The notes beneath the pieces were generated by a model. It had not been told where the DNA came from, made no database searches, and saw only the letters and a program-made list of their open reading frames with translations. From NCBI RefSeq assembly GCF_011947285.1, contig NZ_JAAOZT010000013.1, forward strand, positions 54,122 to 118,121: a stretch of 64,000 bases of DNA, written 5' to 3'. The translations under genes and the position numbers were made by a program. This DNA comes from Glaciimonas immobilis (GTDB lineage: Bacteria; Pseudomonadota; Gammaproteobacteria; Burkholderiales; Burkholderiaceae_D). Of the stretch, positions 26,801 to 35,357 are shown piece by piece. Within the stretch, counting starts at the first letter, position 1; each line of letters begins with the position of its first letter.

Positions 26801-29500
26801 TGCGATGTCACCACTGTTATCCAACTGCCCCAGATTGCGGGTAATATAGCCAACGATATTGTCCATACTGCCGGTAAGCGCTTTTGCGGTAGTGAGTTTG
26901 GTAGTCGCGTTGGGGGCTCCCACCAAAGCCCCCGTCAAACTATGCTGCTGTCCATCAACTATGCCACCGATGGCACCCGCGCTATTCAGGCTGATGTTAG
27001 TCAGCGCGCTAATGTCGCCAGTTGCACCGCCTTCAATCAGTACAGCAGTGGCACCCGCATTGTTGACGTTAACCGTCGCGTTATTAATTTTGATCGCAGT
27101 CCCTGAGCCGGTGCCTAACACCGCAGTACTATTAATCCCGCTAGCGGTCATGGTCAATCCCTGACCATTAAAATTGGCACCATCAGCAATTCGAAACAGC
27201 GTCGATCGATCGGTGTTGACATTCAGATTGGCGGCCGCGACATTTATTTTGGCATTAGTCCCATCAATAAAAAATCCGATCTCATCCGTATTTCCAAAAT
27301 TTCGTAATACGTCAGTACCGACATTAATCACCGCGTTTCCACGCGCCAGCACACCGATAGCGCCCACGCCCGTTAAGCTGATCACAGAATCAATATTTGC
27401 CGTGGCAACACCGCTGCCGGTTCCTTCTGCCCAGACACCATAATTGCGCGTCCCGGAGGTCGGATCAATACCGCCGCTTACCGCAATACTGCCCGCGGTC
27501 GTGGAGGTTACGACAGACCCGAAGCTGCCGGTATCGATCACCTTAATTCCGACATTATTCGCGCCGACCACTGAAATTGCACCATTGTTGATCGCGCCCG
27601 TGCCCGTACCCACAGTCGAGTCCAGCACAAGAATACCGACATTTTGTAGGGGCGCAGCCAAGCCAGCGCCACCGTTGACGTCAATCGCGCCATTATTAGT
27701 AACGCTAAAATTAGTCGCACCGAGCAGAGCTATTCCCGCGGCATCCTGGACTAGCGACCCGAGTATTAACGTGCCGTTATTCACGATGGAAGCGCCTGAA
27801 CCGTTCGCCACAATGGCACCGTTAATCCCATTACCGTTATTAATGGCGACGTCGGCAACCACATCCCCTGCGTGGACCTGCGGTGCGCGCCCGACATAAA
27901 TAGTACCGCTTGCCTGATTAACAAAGCTGGCCGTTCCCTGCAACAGAACGCCGAAGGCCTGACCATTTACGGAAGATGCATACGTACTCCCCCAACTATC
28001 GCTGATATTAATAATCCCGCTGTTGCTGGCAGTAGCACCGCCCTCATTTAGAAATACCCCGATTGTTTGGGCTGGACCGCCTTCTAACGCTGCATTAATG
28101 ATGCCTGTATTCGTGAAGGCGCCATTGTTGGTCACTTGTACACCATAGCTTTGATACAGATTGCCTTGCGAGAGCGCCCCTTGCTGCACTTTGGTACCGT
28201 CGGCATTCAACCATGCTCCGGACGTCACGACGCCACTGTTGAGTGCAGTACTGCCAGCTCCGTCAATCATCATCGCGATTGCCGGAAGCGTGCTGCCACT
28301 AGATTGCAACACAGATAGCATCCCATTATTAATTATATGACCGCCTGCATCAGCACGTAACGCACCGTCCGCCGAGCCCGCCACTTCCAATACGCCGCTA
28401 CTTGTTAGTTTAGCGGTGGCATTGGAACCAGACGCGTGCATCACACTCAGATACTTGACATCTATTGCAGCAGGGTCCGTCGGATTAGCCTGTCCGTTGG
28501 TCCACTGAGAGACGTTCACCGTAAACGGTGTCTCCATTCCTAAGGCCTGATTAAAGGCGGCATTGTAGGCCGCCTGAGTGAGGCCGAATGCACCGGTCAC
28601 CAGGCTGATAAGATAGGCATTGTAAGTTTGCAGGGCCACCGGGTTTGTTACGGTAAACAACTTACCGTCTGGCGCGGTGAGGTTACCTCCAAACTGGGTG
28701 GCGACACCCTGGAGTGTCGTCGTCGCAACCGGCGCGATGACGGCCGTGCTATCAAAAATAATACGATTTTTTGACGTCCAGTTGATGTTACTGGCAGCGC
28801 TACCCGTGCCATCGGCAAAGGTAATGTCGGTTTGTCTCGCAGCAATACTTAACGCATTTCCAGTGTCTGTCGTATTAATGTTATCGCCAATGTTGACGTT
28901 AAGTGTGCCGCCTGTTTTATCGACGTTCGCCATTCCGGCCTGAATATATAAGTTCGCAGTGCCGGGCGTTGCGACCAGAAAAGTAAAATTATTCGCATCA
29001 CCGATTGTGGAATAGTTGAGGCTACCGTTGGTGTATACCGAAACGGTCCGGTTCACTTTTGTGACCGGATCCACCTGTGTAACCGATCCCTCCTGATTGG
29101 TCGGCATAACTGACCAATAATTGTTAAGATTCGACAGAAATGCCGAGGGATTGGTCTGAAGGTTGGGCAGATTTGCTGCATTAGCCGCATTGAGTGAATA
29201 GCTATTGGAAATTGCGCCATTTCCTGCCACCGCGCTCGCATTGAACGGGGTGGTGAAGGCTGTGATATTTCCATTGCTTACGGTTGTTACTGTCTGGCTG
29301 TAGCTGTTGGTCGGGGGGGCGGCATAAGTTTGGGCGAAACTATTTAAAACCGGAACGCCCATCAGCGTAAAAGCAGCGATCGATAAAATAGCCGACCTTT
29401 TATTGCTTCTGCTGTTTTTGACTCTCCCTTTACCGTTCTCAGAGACTGCCACCCAGGAAGCGTTAGATGCATTCCATACCGATTTATAAATCTTATTCAC
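23882..29500 (-). CDS. Giant autotransporter (type Va) with PATR repeat
   Basis: Secreted/outer-membrane autotransporter of 1872 residues. It begins with an extended signal peptide region (MNKIYKSVWNASNASWVAVSE, then basic residues and a hydrophobic core ending near SFAQTYA). The passenger, roughly residues 60-1590, is a Gly/Asn/Thr-rich beta-helix with many loosely repeated N-N-G-x-I/V units. An autotransporter-associated beta-strand repeat (TTLTGANTYSGTTTILGGTL) sits near residue 1370. The C-terminal barrel, about residues 1600-1872, ends SIGLKTSF with the required terminal Phe. Almost no Cys is seen. Function (adhesin or other) is not evident. It is a single gene with no protease motif recognised. 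Confidence 0.93.
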   Translation of the reverse strand: MNKIYKSVWNASNASWVAVSENGKGRVKNSRSNKRSAILSIAAFTLMGVPVLNSFAQTYAAPPTNSYSQTVTTVSNGNITAFTTPFNASAVAGNGAISNSYSLNAANAANLPNLQTNPSAFLSNLNNYWSVMPTNQEGSVTQVDPVTKVNRTVSVYTNGSLNYSTIGDANNFTFLVATPGTANLYIQAGMANVDKTGGTLNVNIGDNINTTDTGNALSIAARQTDITFADGTGSAASNINWTSKNRIIFDSTAVIAPVATTTLQGVATQFGGNLTAPDGKLFTVTNPVALQTYNAYLISLVTGAFGLTQAAYNAAFNQALGMETPFTVNVSQWTNGQANPTDPAAIDVKYLSVMHASGSNATAKLTSSGVLEVAGSADGALRADAGGHIINNGMLSVLQSSGSTLPAIAMMIDGAGSTALNSGVVTSGAWLNADGTKVQQGALSQGNLYQSYGVQVTNNGAFTNTGIINAALEGGPAQTIGVFLNEGGATASNSGIINISDSWGSTYASSVNGQAFGVLLQGTASFVNQASGTIYVGRAPQVHAGDVVADVAINNGNGINGAIVANGSGASIVNNGTLILGSLVQDAAGIALLGATNFSVTNNGAIDVNGGAGLAAPLQNVGILVLDSTVGTGTGAINNGAISVVGANNVGIKVIDTGSFGSVVTSTTAGSIAVSGGIDPTSGTRNYGVWAEGTGSGVATANIDSVISLTGVGAIGVLARGNAVINVGTDVLRNFGNTDEIGFFIDGTNAKINVAAANLNVNTDRSTLFRIADGANFNGQGLTMTASGINSTAVLGTGSGTAIKINNATVNVNNAGATAVLIEGGATGDISALTNISLNSAGAIGGIVDGQQHSLTGALVGAPNATTKLTTAKALTGSMDNIVGYITRNLGQLDNSGDIAFTGNDSIGIDVQQGGRLNNTGTITVGGGVGVRASGNDAKISNLGTVIVNTGVAGVQLLNGAALTLTGTNNSITTSGTANGVLLDTNAASLDASNLTLTANGTGAGIENKAEIGAVKLSNVTINTGNGPAIRTATSFDPTSIVTLNVLGSGTGIAFQQYGTGADVASNLVVGPHYTINVSGANGTGVRANTTGNVTTGGLITVSSTSGGAALVAHHATTINNTGSLSSASISSVGVIDASGNTAKTIINSGIITAASNANVAILGGDGGDTINLLGGAVTGKVNGGSGTNTVNWTGGTLKGEINLGAGNNNHALIGAVDISTTNHVTAGAGTTGNTLKFAGTQSAGRGFGSFATDDMTRGLNVGNSFNAITLANGADMRIIGDLAMQNAASTLTVADAASILRVGGSDATAGSIVNRNITDNGNVVFDNLDSQTYSGAISGSGNITRDLTGITTLTGANTYSGTTTILGGTLAAGASNTFSAASSHNVNKGAMLDLGGYDQSIGGLNNAGTVRLFSTNSAVLTGTQLTITGPIAGDGGTVLLGSQLGSDSSPTDALVLSGVAAIAQGTTNLLIVNRGGLGALTTGSGIPVVLVQNGATADVGTFALANAGGHIDAGAYQYHLTSAAGTRYLTTFAALPDPVTNLVPNPAYRNEVALYAALPNIIRQGDLAMLSTLHRRVGDENRQTAVDDDSDTGWINANRRGWGRAVGGNINMVQAGEASVNSHANMGGFQSGVDIYAGHNWGIGAYVGALELDGSVNGNVGGAFGSAGRMRSDSKFIGAYGTYLDDGFYTDLVFQYGIHRLSVTAPATQSNSDGFSTMASIEIGKSFPLGHGWMLEPQAQLIYNSIKLDSVNISGTTVEQNANPKALGRVGVRVTTDVATSIGHLQPYARVNIWHGFSGEDITTFVSPAAITPISTSVGYTSTETAFGLTLQLARTTSLYGEIGKLFKLGSSDEAQVRSSIEGSIGLKTSF

Positions 29501-30254
29501 GTTTGTGCCTTATAAAATTAGACATCTTTAGATATTTCTATCTCTGTACAGAAGGGCATTCATATCAGTGACGCATATAAAAATTTTTGAAGGCATTGTT
29601 TTTTGAATGCCATTTTCGATGACAAAGTTACATCTTGATATGAGGGGGGGCAATGCGATTGATGACAGCTAGCGGACAGAGAAATCGCAAGAAAATCGGG
29701 ACAGCATAGGTGAATTTGTTTGGAGTGCCCGATCACCAATTTGGCCTGATTACATCGCAATATCACTGCGTTTTTGTAGTGAAACTTGACGCGATTTGAT
29801 AGGGGAAATGTCAGCTCGACGGGGGGCTAAAGAACGAGGGGAAAGGGCTGCCGTTTCGTGCAATGAATCCGCCAAAACCCACCGTGAACGCGAAGTAGCG
29901 TGCTGTGCGCAGCAATGTAAAACCTGTGGATTTTTACAGGCCGAATTATTGGCTTAACTACCGCAAACTCGACATCGCCGCTTGATCATTTACTGATGCA
30001 AGAGCAGACCAACTGAGGATGAATTGGAAGAGGGTTGAAAGGAGTGGTTAAGTATCTGGACAAGGCAAGGCTTGGCTGACGAGAGCAATCTACGATACGC
30101 GCAAAAAGACGCAGAATGAATGACGTTAACCCTGCAAACAAAAGGTTTATTTCCAGGAATTAATAGCTTTTTTTGATGTGGTTGCAGTAACAGTACTATC
30201 AACGTCACAAGTGAGTATTAAATTATTATGCAGTGCTATTTGGGCCTTTGTGCG
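29501..30254. other. Intergenic region with no recognisable gene
   Basis: 754 bp between the autotransporter start and the stop of the small membrane protein gene. It should contain the autotransporter promoter. Only short unsupported frames are present, and a run of seven G residues occurs near 29644-29650. No clear -35/-10 pair, operator or RNA structure stood out by eye. Confidence 0.5.
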
Positions 30255-30566
30255 TCAAGCAATTACCACGGCCATGAACACAGTGCACAGACTCAGCAAA
30301 GTCAGTCCAAAGATGAATGCAGCATCAGCATAATTTTCCAGCCGCGTGCTCCCAGACGAACGCATTGCGGCATACGAGAGCACGCCGCTGACCAAAAATA
30401 CAAGACTATTCAGCGCCAGCAAATGCCCCAGCCAAAGAGCCAGGCCATTGAATCGGGCTAGTTTAATAATAGACAGGGCGGTGATGCAGACACCAATCAT
30501 CGTAGCCGAGGAGGGAAGAATGTGTTGCGATAGATTGTTCGAACCCTTCATGCACGCCTTTAACAC
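30255..30566 (-). CDS. Small hypothetical membrane protein
   Basis: Uncharacterised protein of 103 residues with three hydrophobic segments (about residues 20-37, 41-62 and 82-102). Recognisable parts are GLALWLGHLLALNSLVF and ENYADAAFIFGLTLLSL. No domain is known to me. A decayed fragment of a paralogue lies at 23690-23765, which argues that the frame is a real gene family. Two in-frame ATGs near the N terminus (codons 1 and 6) could each be the start. Confidence 0.6.
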   Translation of the reverse strand: MLKACMKGSNNLSQHILPSSATMIGVCITALSIIKLARFNGLALWLGHLLALNSLVFLVSGVLSYAAMRSSGSTRLENYADAAFIFGLTLLSLCTVFMAVVIA

Positions 30567-30782
30567 CTAATTTTCATCGCATTGTTGATAATGCTCACCC
30601 GCGCGCTGCCGTTACCCCGCTTAACGGTACGATATCTTCATGCCAGGCGATATTGAGCCGGCAAAAAATTGTCGGGTGATTCAGGCCAGCTTCGCAAGTG
30701 GTCCGTTTAGGCAGCGTTACGCGTTACAAGCCAAGACCGCCAAATCATTCAGACCCGGCGGCCGGTTACAAATGCAGACCAG

Positions 30783-32282
30783 TTACCCTAACGTCAAGGG
30801 GACAAAAATTTTCTGTCCGTCGCGCTGAACCAGCAAGGCGACGTTCTTTCCCGCCTTGTTAGCCAACTGACGCAACTGCTCAGCGCTGCTCACGGGTTTG
30901 CCATTGATGGACAGAATGACGTCGCCAGCCTGAATTCCCGCCAAAGCTGATGGCCCGGATGCTTCCCCCACCACCAATCCACCGCTTACTCCCGCCTGTT
31001 GGCGCTCGTCCTGATTTAGCGGCCGCACTGCTAATCCAAGGCGACCTTGTTCACCATTCGCAGTATCATTGCTTGCGACTTTATTGGGTGTCATTTCACC
31101 GACCTTGAACGACAGCGTTTTAGCTGTTCCATGGCGCACTACGTCGACGGTTACGGTGCTACCTGGCTTGGAATCGGCAACAAATTCTGGCAAATCGGCA
31201 GAGCGGTTAATTGCCTGTCCATTAAAACGTAAGATCACATCGCCGGTTTCTAATCCGCCTTTTTCAGCTGGGCCATTCTTTTCAACAGATCCTACTAACG
31301 CACCTTCTGCCTTTGGTAACCCGAACGACACCGCTAACGCCTGATTGACTTCCTGTACGCTGACGCCGAGGTGGCCGCGTGTCACTTTGCCATGTTGCAC
31401 CAGCTGTTGTTCTACATGCATGGCGACATCAATTGGAATAGAAAACGACAGTCCCTGATACCCGCCGGTCTGACTGTAAATTTGCGAATTAATGCCGATC
31501 ACTTGACCCTTGATATTAAATAAAGGACCGCCGGAGTTCCCGGGATTGACTGCGACGTCGGTTTGAATAAACGGCACGTAATTGTCGTCTGGCAGGGAAC
31601 GCGATTTTGCGCTAACGATACCCGCTGTAGCGGTATTTTCAAAGCCGTACGGTGAGCCAATTGCCAACACCGGCTCACCCACTCTGGTTTGAGCTGGATT
31701 GCCGATTTGGACGGTTGGCAGGTTTTTAGCATCAATGCGTATAACGGCAATATCGCTTTGCTTGTCGGAGCCCAGCACCTTGGCCTTAAATTCGCGCCGA
31801 TCCGTCAATTTAACCGTTACTTCCTGAGCACCATCGACCACATGAGCATTGGTTAAAATCAAACCGTCAGAACTAATAATAAAGCCTGATCCTAGCCCAC
31901 GCATGATTTGCGGTCCTGGTTGGTGTGGCATTTGCAATTGTGGACCAAAGCGCTTAAAGAATTGCGAAAGTGGATCGTTTGGATCAAGTTGTGGGGTGTT
32001 ATTTTCGCTTGCCGGAGTAGCCTTGGCGCTGCCGGTGACGCTGATGTTAACGACAGCAGGCCCCGCGCGTTCAACAATCGAAGAAAAATCAGTCGCCGTC
32101 GCGGTAATGCCCGAGGTCATTGGTGCCGCGGCGGGCGGTGTCGTCAGGGGTGCGGTTGGGAAAACGGCTGCATTAGCATTGGATATCGGTGTTACGGTCC
32201 CGTTAGAATGTACATAAACCCCTGTGACAGCAACCAGAATGGCGACGGCAATAGTGCTACGAGCAAAAGTTTGACGATTCAT
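30783..32282 (-). CDS. DegP/HtrA-family periplasmic serine protease
   Basis: Envelope quality-control protease of 499 residues. An N-terminal signal or anchor helix (STIAVAILVAVTGVYVH) is followed by a linker and the trypsin-like domain. The triad is visible as His in LTNAHVVDGA, Asp in KQSDIAVIRID and Ser in NPGNSGGPLF. Two PDZ domains follow, the first around GHLGVSVQEVNQALAVSFGL, the second around GRLGLAVRPLNQDER. Layout matches DegP/MucD. It lies 204 bp downstream of a two-component kinase gene on the same strand and has its own YTTAAK-type operator, so it is a probable target of that system. Confidence 0.95.
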   Translation of the reverse strand: MNRQTFARSTIAVAILVAVTGVYVHSNGTVTPISNANAAVFPTAPLTTPPAAAPMTSGITATATDFSSIVERAGPAVVNISVTGSAKATPASENNTPQLDPNDPLSQFFKRFGPQLQMPHQPGPQIMRGLGSGFIISSDGLILTNAHVVDGAQEVTVKLTDRREFKAKVLGSDKQSDIAVIRIDAKNLPTVQIGNPAQTRVGEPVLAIGSPYGFENTATAGIVSAKSRSLPDDNYVPFIQTDVAVNPGNSGGPLFNIKGQVIGINSQIYSQTGGYQGLSFSIPIDVAMHVEQQLVQHGKVTRGHLGVSVQEVNQALAVSFGLPKAEGALVGSVEKNGPAEKGGLETGDVILRFNGQAINRSADLPEFVADSKPGSTVTVDVVRHGTAKTLSFKVGEMTPNKVASNDTANGEQGRLGLAVRPLNQDERQQAGVSGGLVVGEASGPSALAGIQAGDVILSINGKPVSSAEQLRQLANKAGKNVALLVQRDGQKIFVPLTLG

Positions 32283-32420
32283 GCTGAACTCCTTTGTGGT
32301 GGATGGTTTGTGCCATTTCCCGTCGTCTGCCGCACCTTAACCATAACGGTACTGCGCTATGAAAGAGTGGAAACAACGGCTAAATGAAACACCCCGTGCA
32401 ACACAGCATAAAGTCGAAAA

Positions 32421-32437
32421 ATTAAGCCAGACTTAAC
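32421..32437 (-). promoter_or_regulatory. PmrA/QseB-like direct repeat before the HtrA gene
   Basis: Read on the minus strand: GTTAAG-TCTGG-CTTAAT, hexamers spaced by 5 bp, about 140 bp upstream of the protease start (32282). It differs from the YTTAAK consensus only in the first base. It shares orientation and architecture with the site at 34664-34680 ahead of the regulator gene. Confidence 0.55.
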
Positions 32438-32486
32438 ATTTGAAATAATTCGGTCGGGTAATTCCTTCCGAGTCATTCACTTGAGA

Positions 32487-33911
32487 CTAAATGGCAAACC
32501 GTATGCTCGCGCTTAATCCGGCTCCGTGGTTGTGCAACGCAACGGTGGCATGATGCGCATCGGCGATCTGGCGGACGATCGCCAGACCTAAACCGCTACC
32601 ATGAAATTGTGACTGTGTGCTGGGTACGCGATAGAAGCGATCAAACACCCGGGGGAGATCGGTTTCAGGGATACCTGGCCCGCTATCGCGCACGGTCACG
32701 GTCACGAATTTGCCCGTTTGACTGGTTGAAGTTTTCGGCGCGCCGGAAGTAGCTATTGATGCCGCACTGGATAGCGTTAATGAGATAGCATCTGAGCCGG
32801 CATCCGAAAGAACAATTAATACGTCAATCACTCCATGCTCTGGCGTATGCCGCAGTGCATTATCGATCAAATTATTAAACAGCACGCGCAATGCATCGAC
32901 ATTGCCAGTGACGCTTACCTCTGCCGCCGCATTGATACACTGATCACTGATACCCAGATCAATGATACCCAGATCAATGTGGCGGGCGAGCGCGGCATTG
33001 GAGAAATCGGCCACGACGCTGCGCACGAGCGCCGTTAAATCAATGGGGACGTGCGGTTGTTCAAAGGCACCTGGCTCCTGACGTGTAAGTGTTAGCAACT
33101 GGTTTAACAAGTGCGTCGCGCGATCCAGACCTTTTTGTAGATCGGCAAAAGACGCTTGCCGATCCTCAGCGCCCGTTGCGCGTTCTGCAAGCTGGACCTG
33201 CAATCGTAAAGCGGTAAGCGGCGTTCGCAGTTCATGCGCCGCGTCGGCAACAAATGCGCGTTGTGCGTCAATTGCGCCACCTAAGCGCGCTAATAAATCG
33301 TTCAAGGCCTGCGTCAGAGGTTGGATTTCTTGTGGTAACCCGCCGTCCTCAATCGCCGCCAGTGAATGGAAATCACGCGTCTGGACCTCCGCCGCAGCAC
33401 GTTTAATGGGTGCCAGCCCATGACCAACCACTACCCAGATCAAGAGGCCCAATAACGGGATGAGTAGAAGCAGAGGCGCAACGGTCTTGATCGCCATCTG
33501 CGCCGCGATGATCTGGCGCGCACGCTGCGGCTGCGCGACCTGCACAACGGTATTGCCAATCTGCGCGCTATATACGCGCCAGATACCATTATTTTGCTGG
33601 ATGTCGGTAAATCCGAGTTCGGCCTGCAACGGCAGCGCGGCCTGCGTGTGAGAGTGATAGATAACCACGCCCGTGTTATTCCAGATCTGAATCATGATGT
33701 CATCGCTCATTTCGGGCGCGACATCGCGGTCCGGGTCAATCGGTGAAAACGCCTGACGCGGCAAGGACGCCACGATCTGCTTCATTTGATAGTCAAACAA
33801 GGCATTGGCTTCGCTGCGGGCCTGAAAATACAGTGTGATACCTGCCAGCAGGATGGCCCCGGTTAATCCGAGCGCTAGCCAAAAAAGAAGATTCCGTCTG
33901 ATCGATCTCAT
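32487..33911 (-). CDS. QseC/TctE-like sensor histidine kinase
   Basis: Membrane sensor kinase of 474 residues. Helix 1 (LLFWLALGLTGAILLAGITLYF) is followed by a periplasmic domain of about 120 residues and helix 2 (APLLLLIPLLGLLIWVVVGHG). HisKA H-box is FVADAAHELRTPLTALRLQ; the ATPase has N-box NLIDNALRHTP, G1 DSGPGIPETDL and G2 GSGLGLAIVRQI. It contains a Ser/Ala/Thr-rich insertion between N and G1 boxes (around residues 375-395). It sits 7 bp downstream of its response regulator. It is paralogous to the system at 20.3-22.3 kb. Confidence 0.92.
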   Translation of the reverse strand: MRSIRRNLLFWLALGLTGAILLAGITLYFQARSEANALFDYQMKQIVASLPRQAFSPIDPDRDVAPEMSDDIMIQIWNNTGVVIYHSHTQAALPLQAELGFTDIQQNNGIWRVYSAQIGNTVVQVAQPQRARQIIAAQMAIKTVAPLLLLIPLLGLLIWVVVGHGLAPIKRAAAEVQTRDFHSLAAIEDGGLPQEIQPLTQALNDLLARLGGAIDAQRAFVADAAHELRTPLTALRLQVQLAERATGAEDRQASFADLQKGLDRATHLLNQLLTLTRQEPGAFEQPHVPIDLTALVRSVVADFSNAALARHIDLGIIDLGISDQCINAAAEVSVTGNVDALRVLFNNLIDNALRHTPEHGVIDVLIVLSDAGSDAISLTLSSAASIATSGAPKTSTSQTGKFVTVTVRDSGPGIPETDLPRVFDRFYRVPSTQSQFHGSGLGLAIVRQIADAHHATVALHNHGAGLSASIRFAI

Positions 33912-33918
33912 GTTGACC

Positions 33919-34575
33919 TCATTTAGCCACCATGTAGCCGACCCCGCGCACGTTTTTGATAAAGTCGCTACCTAACTTTTTACGTAAGGCATGAATGTGA
34001 ACTTCTACCGCATTGCTCTCAATACTGTCGTCCCAACCGTATATTTTTTCCTCCAGTTGGGCACGTGAAAGAACTGCACCGGGGCGATCCAGAAAGGCGC
34101 GCAATAACGCAAACTCCCGTGCCGACAAGTTGATCTCGTGGCCTCGGAGCAATACTTCATGGGTCGCCGGATCCAGCGTCAAATCGCCGACCTCGATCAA
34201 TGGCGCCGCCCGTCCGGATTGGCGGCGCAACAAGGCGCGTATCCGTGCCGATAACTCCTCAAGATCGAAGGGCTTGATCAGATAGTCATCCGCGCCAGCA
34301 TCCAATCCCGTAACCCGATCCTGCACCGCATCACGCGCCGTCAGAATGAGAACAGGGATCCGATTGCCGCGTGCCCGCACCGACTTCAATACTGCGAGGC
34401 CATTTATCTTGGGCAATCCTAAATCTAGCAACATTAGCTGATAATCCTCCTGTGCCACCGCAGCCTCGGCAGCTTGTCCATCCTGTACCCAGTCCACAGC
34501 AAAGCCCTCTAAATGCAGGCCCTTGCGCACGGCTTTGCCAACCATTAAATCATCTTCGACTAATAGCAAGCGCAT
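33919..34575 (-). CDS. OmpR-family response regulator (QseB/PmrA-like)
   Basis: Transcription factor of 218 residues with receiver residues E7-D8-D9, phosphoacceptor Asp51 in LMLLDLGLPKING and Lys in DYLIKPFDLEELSAR. The winged helix includes LSAREFALLRAFLDRPG and SNAVEVHIHALRKKLG, ending FIKNVRGVGYMVAK. It is a close paralogue of the regulator at 20332-20994. It heads the minus-strand set regulator, kinase, HtrA protease, with its own direct-repeat site 90 bp upstream, which suggests autoregulation and an envelope-stress role. Confidence 0.93.
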   Translation of the reverse strand: MRLLLVEDDLMVGKAVRKGLHLEGFAVDWVQDGQAAEAAVAQEDYQLMLLDLGLPKINGLAVLKSVRARGNRIPVLILTARDAVQDRVTGLDAGADDYLIKPFDLEELSARIRALLRRQSGRAAPLIEVGDLTLDPATHEVLLRGHEINLSAREFALLRAFLDRPGAVLSRAQLEEKIYGWDDSIESNAVEVHIHALRKKLGSDFIKNVRGVGYMVAK

Positions 34576-34663
34576 GGTGAGTGATCCTTAATTAAAGTGG
34601 AAGTGGTCGCAATTCGGTAATGCGGCCATTAATGACGACCGAAAATTAGTTTAACGATAAATA

Positions 34664-34680
34664 ATTAAGGGGCGCTTAAA
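34664..34680 (-). promoter_or_regulatory. PmrA/QseB-like autoregulatory direct repeat
   Basis: Read on the minus strand: TTTAAG-CGCCC-CTTAAT, a perfect YTTAAK-N5-YTTAAK direct repeat about 90 bp upstream of the response-regulator start at 34575 and in the same orientation. This is the best of the three such sites in the window. Confidence 0.6.
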
Positions 34681-35241
34681 TCTGAGGATTTATGGTCGTT
34701 TGCCGATCCTCCGAGTGAAGAAGATCATGTGAGTTAATGCACCTTGATGTATTACTTTAAAGTTTTTACTTTAACTTTTTTACTTAAATTATCACATATA
34801 AGTATTTGTTTTTAAACATAAATTTACCTAATATCTTTCCGAAAATATTTTTATGCAACTGACCTCAACCTTGACGGGGTGTTAGAAATCGGGCGGCCTG
34901 CACTCTGGACCCTTTTATGAGAGGTCTTACCATACCCAACTTATTGCGCTTTAACCAAGCACCTGTCACTGCAACGTAAATTCCATTAAGTAAATGTAGT
35001 GTTGCGCCATATATATTGCTGCATATAAGGATGTTTTCTCCAGAACTTAACGCACCAATTTAGACCAAGGTACAGTTCCTAAAAATAAAGATGCCCAAAA
35101 TAGGGGGCAAGGCTACGAGCATATAAGATTTCACCTTAAAAATGGTTTTCATTCGCGTTTTGTTAAGCACTGATAGCAAAGTGGGCCTAAAATTACACCT
35201 CTGGATGACGAGATGACCATTCCAGGCATTATTCCTGCAGG
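34681..35241. other. Intergenic region with no recognisable gene
   Basis: AT-rich non-coding DNA between the divergent response-regulator gene and icd. The segment around 34750-34860 is strongly AT-rich. An 88-codon minus-strand frame at 35060-35326 lacks any recognisable domain and is not called. The icd promoter presumably lies near 35270-35340 but no strong match was seen. Confidence 0.45.
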
Positions 35242-35262
35242 AACTGGCTATACAAGCCAGTT
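35242..35262. promoter_or_regulatory. Perfect inverted repeat upstream of icd
   Basis: AACTGGCT-ATACA-AGCCAGTT, 8-bp perfect arms with a 5-bp loop, 95 bp upstream of the icd start. It is followed by TTAATTT, so it could be an operator or a hairpin ending an upstream transcript. No regulator is adjacent. Confidence 0.35.
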
Positions 35263-35357
35263 TAATTTGCCGGTAATAGCGCGTTTTAAATAGATAATCG
35301 GGACAACCGATACAATGACGCCGCAAACCTCAATACACCAATAGCTAGGAGTTTATA

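Noticed and set aside
25533..26849. Long plus-strand frames (208 and 182 codons) inside the autotransporter
   Set aside because: They are antisense to a Gly/Asn/Thr-rich repetitive gene, whose codons give long open frames by bias; no start signals or domains are seen.
29644..29650. Run of seven G as a phase-variation tract for the autotransporter
   Set aside because: It lies about 145 bp upstream of the start and not in the coding frame or in an identified promoter, so there is no support beyond its existence.
35060..35326. Minus-strand 88-codon frame upstream of icd
   Set aside because: AT-rich intergenic DNA with no recognisable protein and overlapping the inverted repeat at 35242-35262.
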